Assembly (NCBI GenBank): GCA_004352715.1
Contig: SCFE01000080.1
Coordinates: forward strand, 140,489-204,488
DNA from: Hofstenia miamia
Taxonomy: Eukaryota; Xenacoelomorpha; Acoela
Direction: 5' to 3'
Length of the DNA stretch: 64,000 nucleotides
The notes under the pieces were generated by a model that did not search any database, was not told the DNA's origin, and worked only from the letters and a program-made list of their open reading frames with translations. Every line of letters begins with the position of its first letter. Position 1 is the first letter of the stretch. A program made the translations under genes and the position numbers. This document shows, in pieces, positions 49,301-60,472 of the stretch.

Positions 49301-52300
49301 GAAACCAATGTCATCATTGAACCACATGCCAAGGAGGTAGACTCTGTTATATACGGATAGCCAATGTCCTTGACCACATACAATAGATGACGGCGTTTCT
49401 TTATTCGTACAGTCTTGCATCTGACGACGATAATTATCCCCCAATCGTTGTTGATTCTATATCTGAAAGTGAAACAAACTTTTTCTCAAGGCCACATACC
49501 TATGGGCGACTCATCAAAGATGTATTTTCGTGCGGATGGATCGAATAGAAAATGGCTGACGTATTCCACAGAGACTGGCTGTTTTTACTGTACAGTTTGC
49601 CTTGTGTATGCTCCATCTGCTGCATCCAATGCTTTCACTCTTAGTCAAAAGGATTGGCGACATATCTATCAACGGATTAACGAACACGAAAAAAGCAAAT
49701 TTCACGACGATTGCGCTCAACATCATTTGAGCATCGAGCGCGGAAAGGACACATTCTCATTAATGTTTTCGGAATCAAAAAAACCTTCGACGCAAAGCTA
49801 TCATACGCAACAGGCAGGTAATGGAACGCGTAGGGGAGGTGGTTAAAGTTATTGGTAAGCGTGGACTGAATTTTAGAGGGTCCACTGCAGAAGGTGAAGG
49901 TGCCTATAGTCTAGATGATCCTACCATCGATCACGACACATTTTTCGAAATTCTTCTTTTGAGCAAATTTGATCCACTTCTGAATGACGGTGTTGTATGG
50001 AAGAGTCGTAATGCTCACGATGGTGGAAAGTAAGGGTAGAGGTAACCTTGTTACCTTTTTTCTGTAAAACTATTCTTGGTCATGTTATTGGAGCAATTTC
50101 GTCATTAATAAGGCAGTCGATAATAGAGGAAATACACGCGGCAGGTATGTTTTCAGTACAACTTGACACCACACAAAATATATCTCAGAAAGACCAATGT
50201 ACTATTGTGGTACGATATCTGCATGACAACCTTGTTAAGGAAAGTCTCATTGCTGTTGTGCGAGTACAAGAGTCAACTGGCCAGGCTTTTCATACTCTTC
50301 TGCGAAAGGTGCTTCTGAACAATGGTTTGGATGTTAGCAAATGTGTTTCAGATTGCACAGATGGCGCCGCTAACATGCAAGGTGAATATGAATGTCTAGC
50401 AGTTTATTTGAATGATGAATTGACTCAGCATATTCATGTATGGTGTTACGCTTATGTACTCAATCTTGTGATTGCTGACGTAACTAGTAATAATCTTGCT
50501 TCTGCCTCACTATTCACACTGATCAATGGCATTGCAGTTTTTTTTCGGGAATCCTACCAAAGAAATGGTATATTGGAGAACATCATGTTAAGATTCAACA
50601 GATTGGGAAGACAAGATGGTGGTCAAATCATTTTACTGTCAATGTTCACAACAGAATATTGGATGCGGCAATTCAAAGTATGCAGGGTAGATTTAAAGTT
50701 AATTCAGAGTTGTATAGAGACTTGTCGTACTTGTCACTGGTGCATTATGCAGATGTTCATGCAATGCCAGTTAACGCAATGGGAAAGTTGAGTAGTGTCT
50801 TACTTCCCTTTAACAATAATGCTACGCGGGATGTATTATGTTTCCAGTTGCAGAACAGCTTGAACGCCGAGGTATTTAGCCATATACCCTTTGATAACAA
50901 TTCCTCTGACTCTGAAGACCTTGTTCAAGACGAAGAATTGTCTAGTGGTCAATGTAAGATGAAGTCGCAGTTGTGCCGCTTGTGCTTTTATTACATTGTC
51001 AACATATAATCTCTTCAGCAATGCGTACTCTACACTCCATACGGCGTACAAGTTCCTATTGACTTTCTCTATTACTCAAGTTGCATGCTAACGATTTTTT
51101 TCAATATTAAAATACATTAAAAATAGACTCAGAAGTTCATTATGCCCCGACAACCTAGAAAGCTTTATGTTGGTGTGCATTGAAAAGGATGTACTGATGT
51201 CTCTCGATAACTCTGATATTATTGATAATATTGCTAAATATAATTTATTACTTTGTTTACTTAATTGAAGCTTACACAATACATTTCTTGAATATTTTTG
51301 CTTTATTATATTATGTGCCTCGTAAACAGCGTTGGGTTTTGGGGTATGGAAGGGCCGGTTTTGTTTTTTTCTAAAGCCGAGTTGATCTTTTTGCCCGGGC
51401 CGGTTTGTGTTCCCAGTCCGCCCCTGATCAATTCTGTCCGACATTTTGTTGCTGGGTTTATTAAGGGGGTATTTGGAAGCAAGAACGCTTCAAAAACTAT
51501 TTTGTTAGTCTGGTAAACTAGAATATGCGGAAGTCTTCTTTATAGACACAAACTGCTTTGTCCACATTTTCAAACAATTTTCTACAATCCTATTAGGAAA
51601 TTTTAGAAATCCTTGTATACGGAAACATTTCCGATTGAATTTTCTTCCCTGTTATGATGAACATTTGTGATAAATAGGCGATGTGTACATGAGTGTTTGA
51701 AAATGTAGCATAAGCAATGCTTAATGTCAAAGTTCTTTTGTAATTCATTAATGTGTTTTGTAATAATAATATATATTTATAATAATAAATATATTTTTCA
51801 ACTTTAAATTTCATTCATTTAGAGTATTCAGCAAGCTAATTTCAGGTATTCTGGTGCTAAAATGGCTTATTACTTATCATATCCACATCAAATTTCCTTC
51901 GAATTCAGATCACAAATATTTGCAAGGTGAGGATTTTGGTTTCCCTATCAAATGTATTATTTAACAATTTCGGGATATTGATATTATTTTTAATTTCAGT
52001 TTTTTATTAGATTATGCCTTTGTTTATATCTTGTCAAATTACAGGATTCATTCTCTTGTTATTGTTAAATTCTTTTTGTAAGAGTTGCTGGTAAGAGTTA
52101 GTTTTCCTATTAAAAACAAAGTTTTAGAATATATCTATCGTCTGTTTGAACATCTTATCTCAAAATATATGTTCTAATTGATTTGCAATAATAACTTTTT
52201 TCAATGTAAAATTATTAGGGCTCGACGTTATACCGAAAAAAACGAAACCGCGGTTTCACTCAAGCCTGTAACCGAACCCAGTTTTCGGTTTTTTGCAGAA

Positions 52301-55300
52301 GCAGTTACCTAGAATGTTATTTCAAAGAAAAGATGCAGTATTCTTGGAGCAAAGGGTAAAATGTTTGCCCGAGTGTAATTTTCTTTACTTGATTAACAGT
52401 GCAATTTAGTGTTACAGTAGGCGTCATATTACTTGGGACATTCTGCACTTAACCTAATATTTTAATTTTTTAGCCTTTTGTCAAGTATTTAATTTACTTT
52501 AAGATAAAAATATAGGCTCAGATGAGATGCGTTGTAAAGAATACTACATAGGTTATACATGCTGCTGGATATTTAAAATTTTGAGAAAAAGTGATCTTTA
52601 GACAACATCAAATTACTTGGGACAAATGTGTTTCATGATAAAAACACATAGAAACCGGTTTTTATTCAAATTTTAAAATTATAGGAAACTCAATATGTTC
52701 TATTACTACCTTTATTCTTGATAACTGCATTTATATGATTTGGCATTGACTCCACAAGCTTCATTATTAATGCTAGCAAATTTGGTAAATGGAACCAGTG
52801 CCCAATAAGTTCTTCAATCAGTTGGGCTTTGTTACTAATTGTAACTGAAGAAATCTCTATTGGATTTAAGTCTGGGAGATTGCCAGGCCAATTCAATGTA
52901 CTCCTATTTTCATCAGCAACAAAAGTCTTTATTGTCTTTGATCTGTGGCAAGGGGCACCATCATGCATATAAATGCAGTTTTCTATGGAGATAAGCCAGT
53001 CAAAATTTGTGGAATGTCTCTATATGTTCTGTGTTTAACAGTTGCAGAGGTGGGTTTGGGAGTGTTTTTTTTATGCCAAACTCTTCTTCTTTGAGCATCT
53101 TTGCACTCAAAAGTGCTTTCATCTGAAAAGCAGACTTTTCCCCAATCGTCTTTGGTCCAATTTTGATGAGCCAAAGCAAACTGCAATCGCTTAGCCTTCA
53201 TTGCAGCAGTAAGTTTTGGTATTTTTCTAGGAATTACTGAGCAGCAACCATATTTGCGCAATCGTTGCTAAGGGAAATTGTTGTTCCAGCTTCTCTCCAT
53301 TCATTTTGGAGGTGCTTAGCATCTGAAAGAGGAGTTTTTTGCAAATTCCGCATTAAAATCCGATCTTCTTTGAGCATTGTCTTAGGTTTTCGCCCACAAC
53401 GACCCTTTCTCTTTGACATCAAACACCCCAAATTTTGAAATCTGGAAACAGTACTTTTACTAACACCAGTCTGTTCAGCAATTTGCCTCACAGTTAGAGT
53501 TTCAAGTCGTAGCAATGCCTCTATTTCACTCTCTTTTGAAGAAATTATATCTGGATCAGGCGTGATTAGGAGTATAACAAAACGTAGCTGGTAGAATAAT
53601 TATAAATCCAATAGCCTAGAAAATGATTTCCCGCAAAATATGCTATAATATTAATTTAATAGTGCAAAGAAACAACCACAATTTAGCTTTGAAGTTATTA
53701 GTTAACAAGAACCTCGAGTTGTTATTGTTGACTAGATTTTTGTTGCTGGCATTACCATTTCGAGCAATGTATAGGCATAATAGGGTAAATAACACTATTT
53801 TTATTTAAGAATTTAAAAACCACAGTAAAGTCTTAAAGACAGCTTAAACTCTTTTTGTAGAATAACAAAATAAGCAAATTCTGCATTGTCCCAAATAATT
53901 TGCCACCTACTGTATATACTTTAGAAGGGCAGGCTTATTTTGAATAGCATTTTCTAATACCGATAGTAGTATGCTAGAAAAATCGAAACCGCGGTTTTCA
54001 GCTCTAAAAAAATCGAAACCAAACTCATTTTTTGAAAACCACAGAACACTAGAAATTGTTCATTGTAACTTGATTAATCGTAAATTTGAATACGGAGCTT
54101 TTGGAAAGCCTTATATTGTGTTTATTTCTATGGATGGTTTAATTCACAATAAATATTTGTGATTTCATGGGAAAATACAGAATAAACACATTGATTTGAT
54201 TTTTAAATTTGTTTTTGATATATTTTTCTTAAAAATGTCAGTGTTACTTAAGTGCAGATTTTCCATGTTAAAATTCGTCGTATTTTTTAATTGAAATGAA
54301 TTTTATAATAATTGTGGTTTTCTTCCTCTCTTAGTCCTTAAGTTTCTAAGGGTTTTTAACGTTCCGCTACAAAGGGAAGTTTTGAGAGAAGAAATTTTAC
54401 CTTCTCCGATTAAGACATTGAATTGCATATTTATTAATTCCAATGTAAAAGTTGATTATATTAACTAAATATTTGGTTGAGCAAAATAAACATGAAATAT
54501 TTTATTCGTAAATGTTGTTTTGATTGCTATTGAAATCTTTCAAAACACGCCCAAAATTTCAATTATTTCCCAACTATTCACGCATGCTACTACATAGGTT
54601 TTCAATTTTTCTAAGGAGCCAAAATTTTTGTTTCATCTTCCAAAATATAATATATACTTGGTCAGTATAACTTTTTTCTAAGCCTGTTGGTCTTGATAAC
54701 GAAATTTTCAAAAAACTTTTTGATTGCAATTCTAAAAAGATTGAAACAATAAATTAAATATTGAGTTTTATTCATGATAAAAATTGTCTAGGTCATTTCT
54801 TTTTTGATGATGTTCTATTGCTTTGAATTGTTTTTAATTGGGCCTAATGCTCTTCTACACCAAAAATCTATTATTGCAAATACTACCAGTTATTACTAAA
54901 CGTAATTTCAGTTTTTTAAATGTTGATTGTTTGGTATTCATGTCAACTAATCAACTTATTACTGTAGTACCTTCCCGTGTTACAATAATTTTCAACTATG
55001 GTTTAGTTAATTTCTAGAGATTATTGCAGTACATTGAAACGGGTTGTGTTTACTAATGTAGAAAAAATTAGATTTAGCAGTTGCATTAATTTAAATTTTG
55101 ATACGGTTTCTTTTTTAGTTTGAATAAAGAATGTGGCACCATTGACGGTCTACTAGATAATCGTTCACAAGTAAATTATGAAAGGCTGCAAGGAGTTCTA
55201 TTGTTCTTGGCAGAGCTTTATTTAAACATGACAGTATGCTTTTAGTTTGTTTGGAGTTGTGTATTTCAAAAGTGTAGTGCAGTAAAATATTAATTTTTTA

Positions 55301-58300
55301 CATATTGTATTTTTAATCCTCAAGACTAAATGTTTAGCTTTCATACTTACCGACTTTAAACTTAAATCTATTATATACTCCATATTTGTTTAGGAAACAC
55401 ACTTTACAGGCTTTAAGAAACAATTTAAAATATATTTATTAAAATAAGATTTTGATATTTTGCAGTTGAAAAAAATTGTTGTCCGAGGTCAATTTTGCCG
55501 TACAATAACAACAAAAATAGATTTCATGAAATAGTATTATTTGACACCTTCATTGAAAGTCTTGCCTCATGATTTGGAACATGGTAGAAGGATTTCTTGG
55601 TTACCGTTTTTACTAATAGGAATAACATTGATCTATCCAAGATAATCGAAGAAATTTTTCTTTTCAATTGCTCGTATTGTCTATTGAAAATTTACTGACA
55701 AATGATATTTTTCGTGTAGAATTTCTTTTTGTTGGCTGAGACTGTTCGATCAAATGTTATTGTTATGTCCGTTATTAATGTTAGACAGTTTATTATTCAT
55801 TCTCTCAAATTACCAGTGACATTAAAGATTGACGTGTCCTTAGGTACATATTTCAATTGAACAAATACAGAATTTATATTTCTCTTTTATTGTTTTTTAT
55901 CAACTTCTGTTTTCAATACCACAGTTTATGATGCTTTCAATGTTCAGGAAATGTGTGGAGTTTTTATCTGATGATATAAAAACTCCGGTACATTTTCAGT
56001 TATGAACTGAAATGTTTCATAGATATGTTTACATAAACTCAATAACCAACAATTGGTATTTTGCAGATGAAAATTAATATTCTTATAACGTTGCGCTTGT
56101 ATTTTAACCTATACATGACACTATTAATTAATTTCAATCAATGTCATGTTCTATAAATTAAAGCAAATAATCGAACCTGTTTTCCGTTAGTTTTGGTCAT
56201 ATGGATTACGAAATTTTTTCATGTGCACTTGCTGCTGACAATAACACTTTGTTAGAGTTTTACATGTTCATGCTTTTCAAACACTGAAGACATTAATTTC
56301 TATGTTAAATTGTGAATGTAGGAAGATATTCATTATTTGAAAATATAGTTTGATACTTGGTGCATATGTGTTATGAATACGAAGATAAATTTTTGAATTT
56401 TTTTTTAGAGGGAGTTGACATCTACGTCTACTATGTTAGATAATCCTGATATTTTTTTTTTCATATAGAGGCAATGCGAATGCTGTCTCTATTCTATTTG
56501 TTAAAAAAACCGAAACCTATTATTAATGGAAAATTTTTTATTACCAAATATTTCAGGTTTTTACAGAATCTATCTTGCAGTATTGAAAAAAAATTAGTCA
56601 TTATCTAAAATGAATTATATTTTTTAGTAATATTTTATTTATAGCTTTAACTGACATTTATCATAAATAGATATTCGTCACTCTGTTCTATTAATGATAT
56701 TAAATTTTAATTTAGTTGTTTGATATTGCGCAATCTAACGTAATGTAGAACAAATTTAATATTTCAGCTACTGCTATGGTATTAGTAAATGTTATGGTAC
56801 TTGTTTTAATATCTTTCGGAATTCATTGACTTTCAATCTAATGATTATTATCAGTTTTCAGGCGATGAAATGAAACATGGGATTCTCACATGATTGAATT
56901 CTCATTTCTCCCTAAATTTTTATGGTAGTTTATATTTGGATTGATTTTTAGTTAAACTGTATCGTATATCTATAATATAAGGGTGCGTTTAGAATCCCCG
57001 TTATTGTGAAAATGGCTTACTCATTGATGAGCGTGATGAGTTTCTCAGGTCGCTCCTGAAAAATACCATTCTTAAAATTCTCGAGTACTCCAAGGACGAT
57101 AGTCCATTTGTCTCCATTGGCAGAGTACTCAAGGTTGGCAATTAGCTGCTTTTGGTTTTTACTATTGAATATTTAGTTAACCGGAAGTGCTCTGGACGAG
57201 AACGATCGATATGATAACAATTCAAGTCATCTTAACCAAACTGATCGAATTTACACTCACGTAAAGGCAATTAGCGAAGATCCCAATACTATGGAGTACT
57301 ATTTAACTGTTTTTTATGCATTGAATTTTGCAATTTGGTGAACTAATTTTAATTGGCGCATAATTGCTTTAATGTGAATGGCCTTCCTACGGAAAACCTA
57401 ATTAAAAAATTATTTAAATAAGTTTATTTTTTAATAAATATTACACCAATGATTCATGTTTCACCAAGCCACATTAGTGCATTACTAACTACACTGCATA
57501 GCCCATTTGCAGGTCGCTAGTTCTATTCACAAAGGGGAAATGGAAAAATATTTGCATAGGAAATTTAAAAAATATATTAAAAATCATTCCAAATGATAGT
57601 ATTTGTTCGAGCAAAATCGTATAATATGTATACGGCAAAACTGCAATTTGAAAGATTAGTATCACTTTAACTTAAAGTCATCATCTATTAAAATGTTCAT
57701 GTTGTTTTATTGAATTTAGAGTTGTACGTTCACTTTACAAACGAGTGCTCAATCTTCGCGCTAACGGATGGATTTCTGAAGAAAGTACGAGTGCGCCCAC
57801 CCACGATTCTACAAATTATCCCCTCAATTTGGTAATTCATCCGCATGCAATTTTCTAGCAGAAATATAATTGCATTCAATTACTCTAAACGTTTAAAAAA
57901 ATATCTTAAATATTGTTTTAGGAAAACCCCGTTTTTTATCTTCAAGATGGCACTCCTATCCCATCACACGAATCTGGTTAGTTGTGTTCTTATAAAAATT
58001 GTTTGAAGCTACTTTTAGATACATAATATTTTATTATTTTAAGCTAAATCATGATTGTTCAGTTTTGGTATTTAAATTCATATTTGGTAAATCCGGAAAA
58101 AACCACTAAGTAAATGTTTTAATTTTGTTATGTATAAACGGCAAAGTAGACTTATGTTTGTCAAAATAGACAAGCAGTTTTAATTTTGAGTAATATTAAA
58201 TTGAATTGATGTTTTTTAATTTTAGCTTATCTTACAAAAACTAAAGTGCAATACCCAATGGCCACACGCTCTAAAAATAATTGGGAAGGGGTGCTTTATT

Positions 58301-58685
58301 TACCCTAAAATTTTGTAATTTTGAATGCCCACAACAGTATTGTGGATGCAAGAAAAACAAATTATTAGTTTCATTTAAATACATTAGTGACATTATGTAC
58401 ACTTTCCATGCAATTTTGCATTACATTGTAGAATTTCTGTCCTGAATATGAGTAATTTACATGTGCAAGCCACAGAAATCATTTAAAAATTCTGAAAATT
58501 TCTAGAAAATTGGACCCTGGCCACATAGAGCACGATGCTTCTGGCAGCACCGGCTCTTTTTCACCGAATATCCACAATTATTTTAAATGCATGTTTTAGA
58601 CTTCTTTGAAGATGAAATCGACGAATTGGACGAATGCTTTAGCGAAGCTCTGACTGTAAACGAATCTGGAGATTCTAACGCTTAG
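43634..58685 (+). CDS. PAIP1: PAIP1: poly(A)-binding protein-interacting protein 1, nine exons
   Basis: Joining 43634-43708, 44750-44986, 51823-51926, 55119-55233, 56993-57133, 57177-57295, 57720-57831, 57922-57976 and 58600-58685 gives 347 codons plus TAG. Every junction is GT-AG and in phase. Residues 17-26 form a PAM2-like motif ending G-K-E-F-K-P (Ala of the consensus is Gly). About 45-265 is MIF4G-like: FRYSGAKMAYYLSY, VLLFLAELYLNM, GRVLK-LTGSAL. About 266-320 has LNLRANGW and FYLQDGTPIPSHESG. The end is acidic (DFFEDEIDELDECF). These match vertebrate PAIP1 in order, but the protein is shorter than the human one of about 480 residues. In known biology PAIP1 binds PABP and eIF4A/eIF3 in the cytoplasm to stimulate translation. 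Intron 2 (6.8 kb) and intron 3 (3.2 kb) hold transposons; intron 5 is only 43 bp. Confidence 0.85.
44750..44986 (+). CDS. PAIP1: PAIP1 exon 2
   Basis: 79 codons, acceptor TTTTAG, donor GTAAAC, phase 0 at both ends. Begins with PVHYTPPKEVYPEYQ and enters the helical MIF4G-like domain (HAGNIVDHVKDIVQDL, VFDENVQYLIDLLN, AFAIAELIVQW). Identical to 29352-29588. Confidence 0.85.
45369..45878 (+). mobile_element. internally deleted mariner element in PAIP1 intron 2
   Basis: Inverted ends GGTGTTTCAAAAGTTTTAGT and, reverse-complemented, GGTGTTTCACAAGTCGTAGT lie 510 bp apart inside TA-rich sequence. Between them the plus strand encodes only the C-terminal catalytic part of a mariner-type transposase: QDGASSHYA (second Asp), EWPARSPDLTPCDFWYWPYL (third Asp), ending with a stop at about 45776. 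The DNA-binding half is deleted, so this is a non-autonomous derivative. In copy 1 the assembly stops at the AT repeat just before it. Confidence 0.8.
46131..46228 (-). pseudogene. Penelope-like GIY-YIG endonuclease fragment
   Basis: Minus strand reads VYKYTCNSCKKLYVGETKRY, then FGIRIKEHLNGNFET and a stop. This is a near-perfect GIY-YIG core with CxxC, YVGET and RIKEH. Traces continue in another frame to about 45967. It lies in PAIP1 intron 2, antisense to the gene, and borders a long AT/GT repeat. Confidence 0.75.
46291..46360. repeat. (AT)n(GT)n microsatellite
   Basis: AT repeat at 46291-46348 followed by GT repeat to 46360, upstream of the Penelope fragment in its own direction. Confidence 0.95.
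46361..46933. other. intronic sequence, nothing recognised
   Basis: AT-rich part of PAIP1 intron 2 without a visible element. Confidence 0.5.
46934..47067. repeat. 67-bp tandem duplication
   Basis: Two exact, adjacent 67-bp units (46934-47000 and 47001-47067) containing GACGGCCCAACGCCATATGC, GC-richer than the intron around them. Confidence 0.85.
47745..50185. repeat. 1.2-kb direct repeat around a single N in the hAT element
   Basis: 47745-48958 and 48960-50185 are the same sequence with scattered differences and a 12-bp indel near 48044/49257, separated by one N at 48959. The right unit continues into the rest of the transposase, while the left stops at the N. Probably two alleles or overlapping contigs placed in series. 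Confidence 0.85.
47949..51268 (+). pseudogene. hAT transposase (ZMYM1-like, TTF finger plus DUF4371-type core), broken
   Basis: The right-hand unit plus its continuation gives the best copy. Start MDKDKKKVKGGAEKERDLKR is at about 49160. At 49505-49846 a TTF-type zinc-finger region has RKWLTYSTETGCFYCTVCLV and DWRHIYQRINEHEKSKFH. At 50048-50791 the RNase-H-like core has FSVQLDTTQNISQKDQCTIV, DCTDGAANMQGEYECLAVYL and HIHVWCYAYVLNLVIADV. At 51122-51268 the C-terminal hAT dimerisation segment reads LRSSLCPDNLESFMLVCIEK and VLMSLDNSDIIDNIAKYN. Several stops and frameshifts separate these parts, so it is not functional. It is in the sense direction in PAIP1 intron 2. Confidence 0.75.
51405..51426. 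mobile_element. right terminal repeat of the hAT element
   Basis: The reverse complement of the segment ending at 51426 starts CAGGGGCGGACTGGGAACAC, a typical hAT terminal sequence. A matching left terminus was not found upstream of 47745. Confidence 0.55.
51427..51822. other. end of PAIP1 intron 2, nothing recognised
   Basis: AT-rich, ends in a T-rich tract and the TTTAG acceptor of exon 3. Confidence 0.6.
51823..51926 (+). CDS. PAIP1: PAIP1 exon 3
   Basis: Starts in phase 0 and ends two bases into a codon at GTGAGG. Encodes SIQQANFRYSGAKMAYYLSY onward, matching the conserved PAIP1 MIF4G segment (human has a NFSYMGARLCNYLS-type stretch). Confidence 0.85.
52216..54051. mobile_element. short hAT-like element carrying a nested Tc1 (PAIP1 intron 3)
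   Basis: Left end TAGGGCTCGACGTTATACCG and right end (reverse complement TAGTGTTCTGTGGTTTTC) are weakly matched inverted termini. AAACCGCGGTTT palindromes lie near both ends (about 52246 and 53985). Flanking 8-mers AAAATTAT and GAAATTGT agree at six of eight bases, as an old hAT target duplication might. Without the nested Tc1 the element is about 340 bp, a non-coding derivative. Confidence 0.4.
52415..53912 (-). mobile_element. Tc1-like transposon with both ends, frameshifted transposase
   Basis: Inverted ends CAGTAGGCGTCATATTACTT and CAGTAGGTGGCAAATTATTT, each next to TA, 1.5 kb apart. Minus strand, in three frames. 53234-53515 is the helix-turn-helix (RQIAEQTGVSKSTVSRFQ) and GRCGRKPK hook. 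52983-53261 covers linker and first catalytic block (KVCFSDESTFE). 52690-52968 has the second block MHDGAPCHRSK and third block PGNLPDLNPIE. The triad D, D, E appears intact, but frameshifts break the ORF. It is antisense to PAIP1 in intron 3. Confidence 0.85.
54052..55118. other. rest of PAIP1 intron 3, nothing recognised
   Basis: AT-rich intron sequence ending in a T-rich tract and TTTTAG acceptor. Confidence 0.6.
55119..55233 (+). CDS. PAIP1: PAIP1 exon 4
   Basis: The first base completes the split Ser codon from exon 3. Encodes LNKECGTIDGLLDNRSQVNY and ERLQGVLLFLAELYLNMT, the strongest PAIP1/MIF4G match in the gene. Donor GTATGC, phase 0. Confidence 0.9.
55234..56992. other. PAIP1 intron 4
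   Basis: 1.76 kb, AT-rich, no transposon recognised. In-phase candidate exons in it were examined and rejected for lack of similarity to the gene family. Confidence 0.6.
56993..57133 (+). CDS. PAIP1: PAIP1 exon 5
   Basis: 47 codons, phase 0 at both ends, acceptor TTTAG, donor GTTGGC. Encodes NPRYCENGLLIDERDEFLRS onward to SIGRVLK, the stretch preceding the conserved L-T-G in PAIP1. Confidence 0.75.
57177..57295 (+). CDS. PAIP1: PAIP1 exon 6
   Basis: Starts LTGSALDEND, matching the conserved KLTGS of PAIP1 directly after exon 5, and ends two bases into a Glu codon at GTACTA. It is separated from exon 5 by a 43-bp intron that contains an in-frame stop, so removal is required. Confidence 0.75.
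57720..57831 (+). CDS. PAIP1: PAIP1 exon 7
   Basis: Completes the split codon, then encodes VVRSLYKRVLNLRANGWISE onward, matching the PAIP1 segment around L-V-E-L-R-x-x-x-W. Donor GTAATT, phase 0. Confidence 0.85.
57922..57976 (+). CDS. PAIP1: PAIP1 exon 8
   Basis: 55 bases encoding ENPVFYLQDGTPIPSHES plus one base. This parallels the human N-E-P-x-F-Y-x-x-D-G-x-P segment, so the tiny exon is well supported. Donor GTTAGT. Confidence 0.85.
58600..58685 (+). CDS. PAIP1: PAIP1 exon 9 (acidic C-terminus, stop)
   Basis: Two bases complete a Asp codon, then FFEDEIDELDECFSEALTVN onward to TAG at 58683-58685. Acid-rich like the C-terminal PABP-binding tail of PAIP1. Confidence 0.85.
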
Positions 58686-58728
58686 TAAGATTTTATTGTT
58701 CAATCAATTTTCATTGTATTTATAATAT

Positions 58729-58734
58729 ATTAAA
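58729..58734 (+). terminator. candidate poly(A) signal of PAIP1 (ATTAAA)
   Basis: ATTAAA 44 bases after the stop. A canonical AATAAA follows at 59142-59147, giving a longer 3' UTR. Which is used cannot be told. Confidence 0.3.
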
Positions 58735-59594
58735 ATTTCAACCGACTACATCGCGGTTTTCATTGTTTTAAGTCAAATTCTTCATTTATTTCATTAATCT
58801 GGCAGAATTTTTCACCTAGTAATTTTTTAGTGTCTATCCAATTCTATTTAGCGAGTTATATTAAGTTCTTTATATTTGTAATTCATTTGGTAGTAAATTT
58901 TATTTCAGAAGTAGAGATCAATATTTTCAATTTTCACATGATTTTCTGCTATTGATAATAAGCCTGTAATCTCAATGGTATCGTAGAATTAATATACTGA
59001 TCAAATGCCGAAACCTCTAAACAAGCCCTGCATTGTTAGCCATTGAATGTACTTGAGTTGACCACCTTTACCTTAATGACTTAATTGTATTATTTGCATT
59101 AACCACATCGTTGAGTCCTTTAACATATAATACAATGAATTAATAAATATCTTGGAGAAAATATATCAAATTATCGTATAAATAGAATGCATTTCCTTGT
59201 ATGATATTCGTTCAACTTTTGTTTTAAAAAACAGTGGCGTTGTCATTAATGCGGAAAAGTAATAACTGTAGTCCAATTCTACGAGCAATTCATTCAAATA
59301 TACGAATATAGTAATAACTTCATCAATTATTAAATGATGCGTTTCTTTAATTAATAGACTATAAACGCAGTCTGATGCTTGGATTATTTGAGTCTATATT
59401 ACATCTAGTAGGCGTACTGTTCCATTATCTCATAATTGCCATTTTTCATTCAAAATGTATAACCCATCTTCTTTTATTGCAATTCAATTGTTCTTAAGCA
59501 AGCTTTTTGATGCTCTAGTCAGTACAATTTAATTTCATCAGCGGGTTGCTGTTTACCAATATTTGCTATTTGAACAGGGGCAGTATCTTTAGTC
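58735..59594. other. 3' UTR or intergenic, nothing recognised
   Basis: AT-rich; no coding pattern or repeat seen apart from the AATAAA at 59142. Confidence 0.5.
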
Positions 59595-60472
59595 TCAATT
59601 TTTGTTGTAAGAAGCAACGCGGAATCTGTCGTAACATATCAATCGTGTTCCATTATCCAACCGTCTTGCTACAAACAGTGTGTATGCTGAAAATTCCTCT
59701 ATACTTACGCAGTATTTTCTGCTGTCGATAGTACAAGGGCTATCCACAATTTTCAAGTAGAACCCACTATAGCAGAGAGCGCCCCATGCCATGACTTTGG
59801 GACACAATTTGGATGCCTTTCTCACGAACCGCCTACGTCGTTTTGAGTACCAAACTTGAATTTTTGTTACGGTAAAGTTGGAAGAGGCTTTCATCTGTAA
59901 AAAAACGTCTTGAAAATGGTAGTCTTTCCACGTTCGTTAGAAATCTAGGCGCTTTTGCTTGTGTGCTTCCGTGATCTGGGGCACTTTTATTCGGCAGTAT
60001 TTTATGGATTCCAGATTGTTTTAAGTTTCGTTGCACTGTGGATCTGCTGACATCTTTTTCCGCTTTCCGAACAAACTTAATGGACATTATGTGCAGAAAA
60101 AGTCGGATTCATAAGTGCAATTCCGGACAATTTTTGTCGATTCTGACCAGTCAAATTCTTGGACCGGCCACTTCCTGGCTTTCTCTCTATTGACCCGTCT
60201 TGATAGGCTGTGAAAAATCTTGAATAAATCATTTGGTATCTGTGTGGAAACGATTTTCGAGTCTACTTCTAAGAAATTGACAACTCATGTTAACCTCAAA
60301 TAAAACGCGTGTAGCTAGATATTTGTTAGTGAACAAACACGTTCACACCTCAGCAAAGTAAGGCAATCACCTTTCCCTTAAGCTCGAATTAAAATATTGC
60401 AAACAATTATTTTCGTTCTCCCAGAAAGTGCTGAAACAAAACCTGTAGTGTGGCCACTTTTTTTACCCAAGC
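59595..60472 (-). mobile_element. Tc1-like transposon, partial
   Basis: Minus strand, broken frames. 60087-59833 has RSTVQRNLKQSGIHKILPNK and the first catalytic block FFTDESLFQL. 59894-59595 has the conserved KVMAWGALCYSG and more of the catalytic domain. The second and third catalytic blocks are missing. The upstream end near 60472, reverse-complemented, reads TTGGGTAAAAAAAGTGGCCA after TA, a plausible Tc1/mariner terminus. No matching other end was found, so the 3' half is probably deleted. Confidence 0.65.

Noticed and set aside
55911-56000. Possible extra PAIP1 exon after the ACAG at about 55921
   Set aside because: The in-phase translation soon hits stops and shows no similarity to the PAIP1 middle region. 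Exon 4 to exon 5 already joins in phase and in family order.
56409-56460. Possible PAIP1 exon after the TTTTTAG at about 56408
   Set aside because: The reading RELTSTSTMLDNPD does not resemble the family, and there is no good donor in phase.
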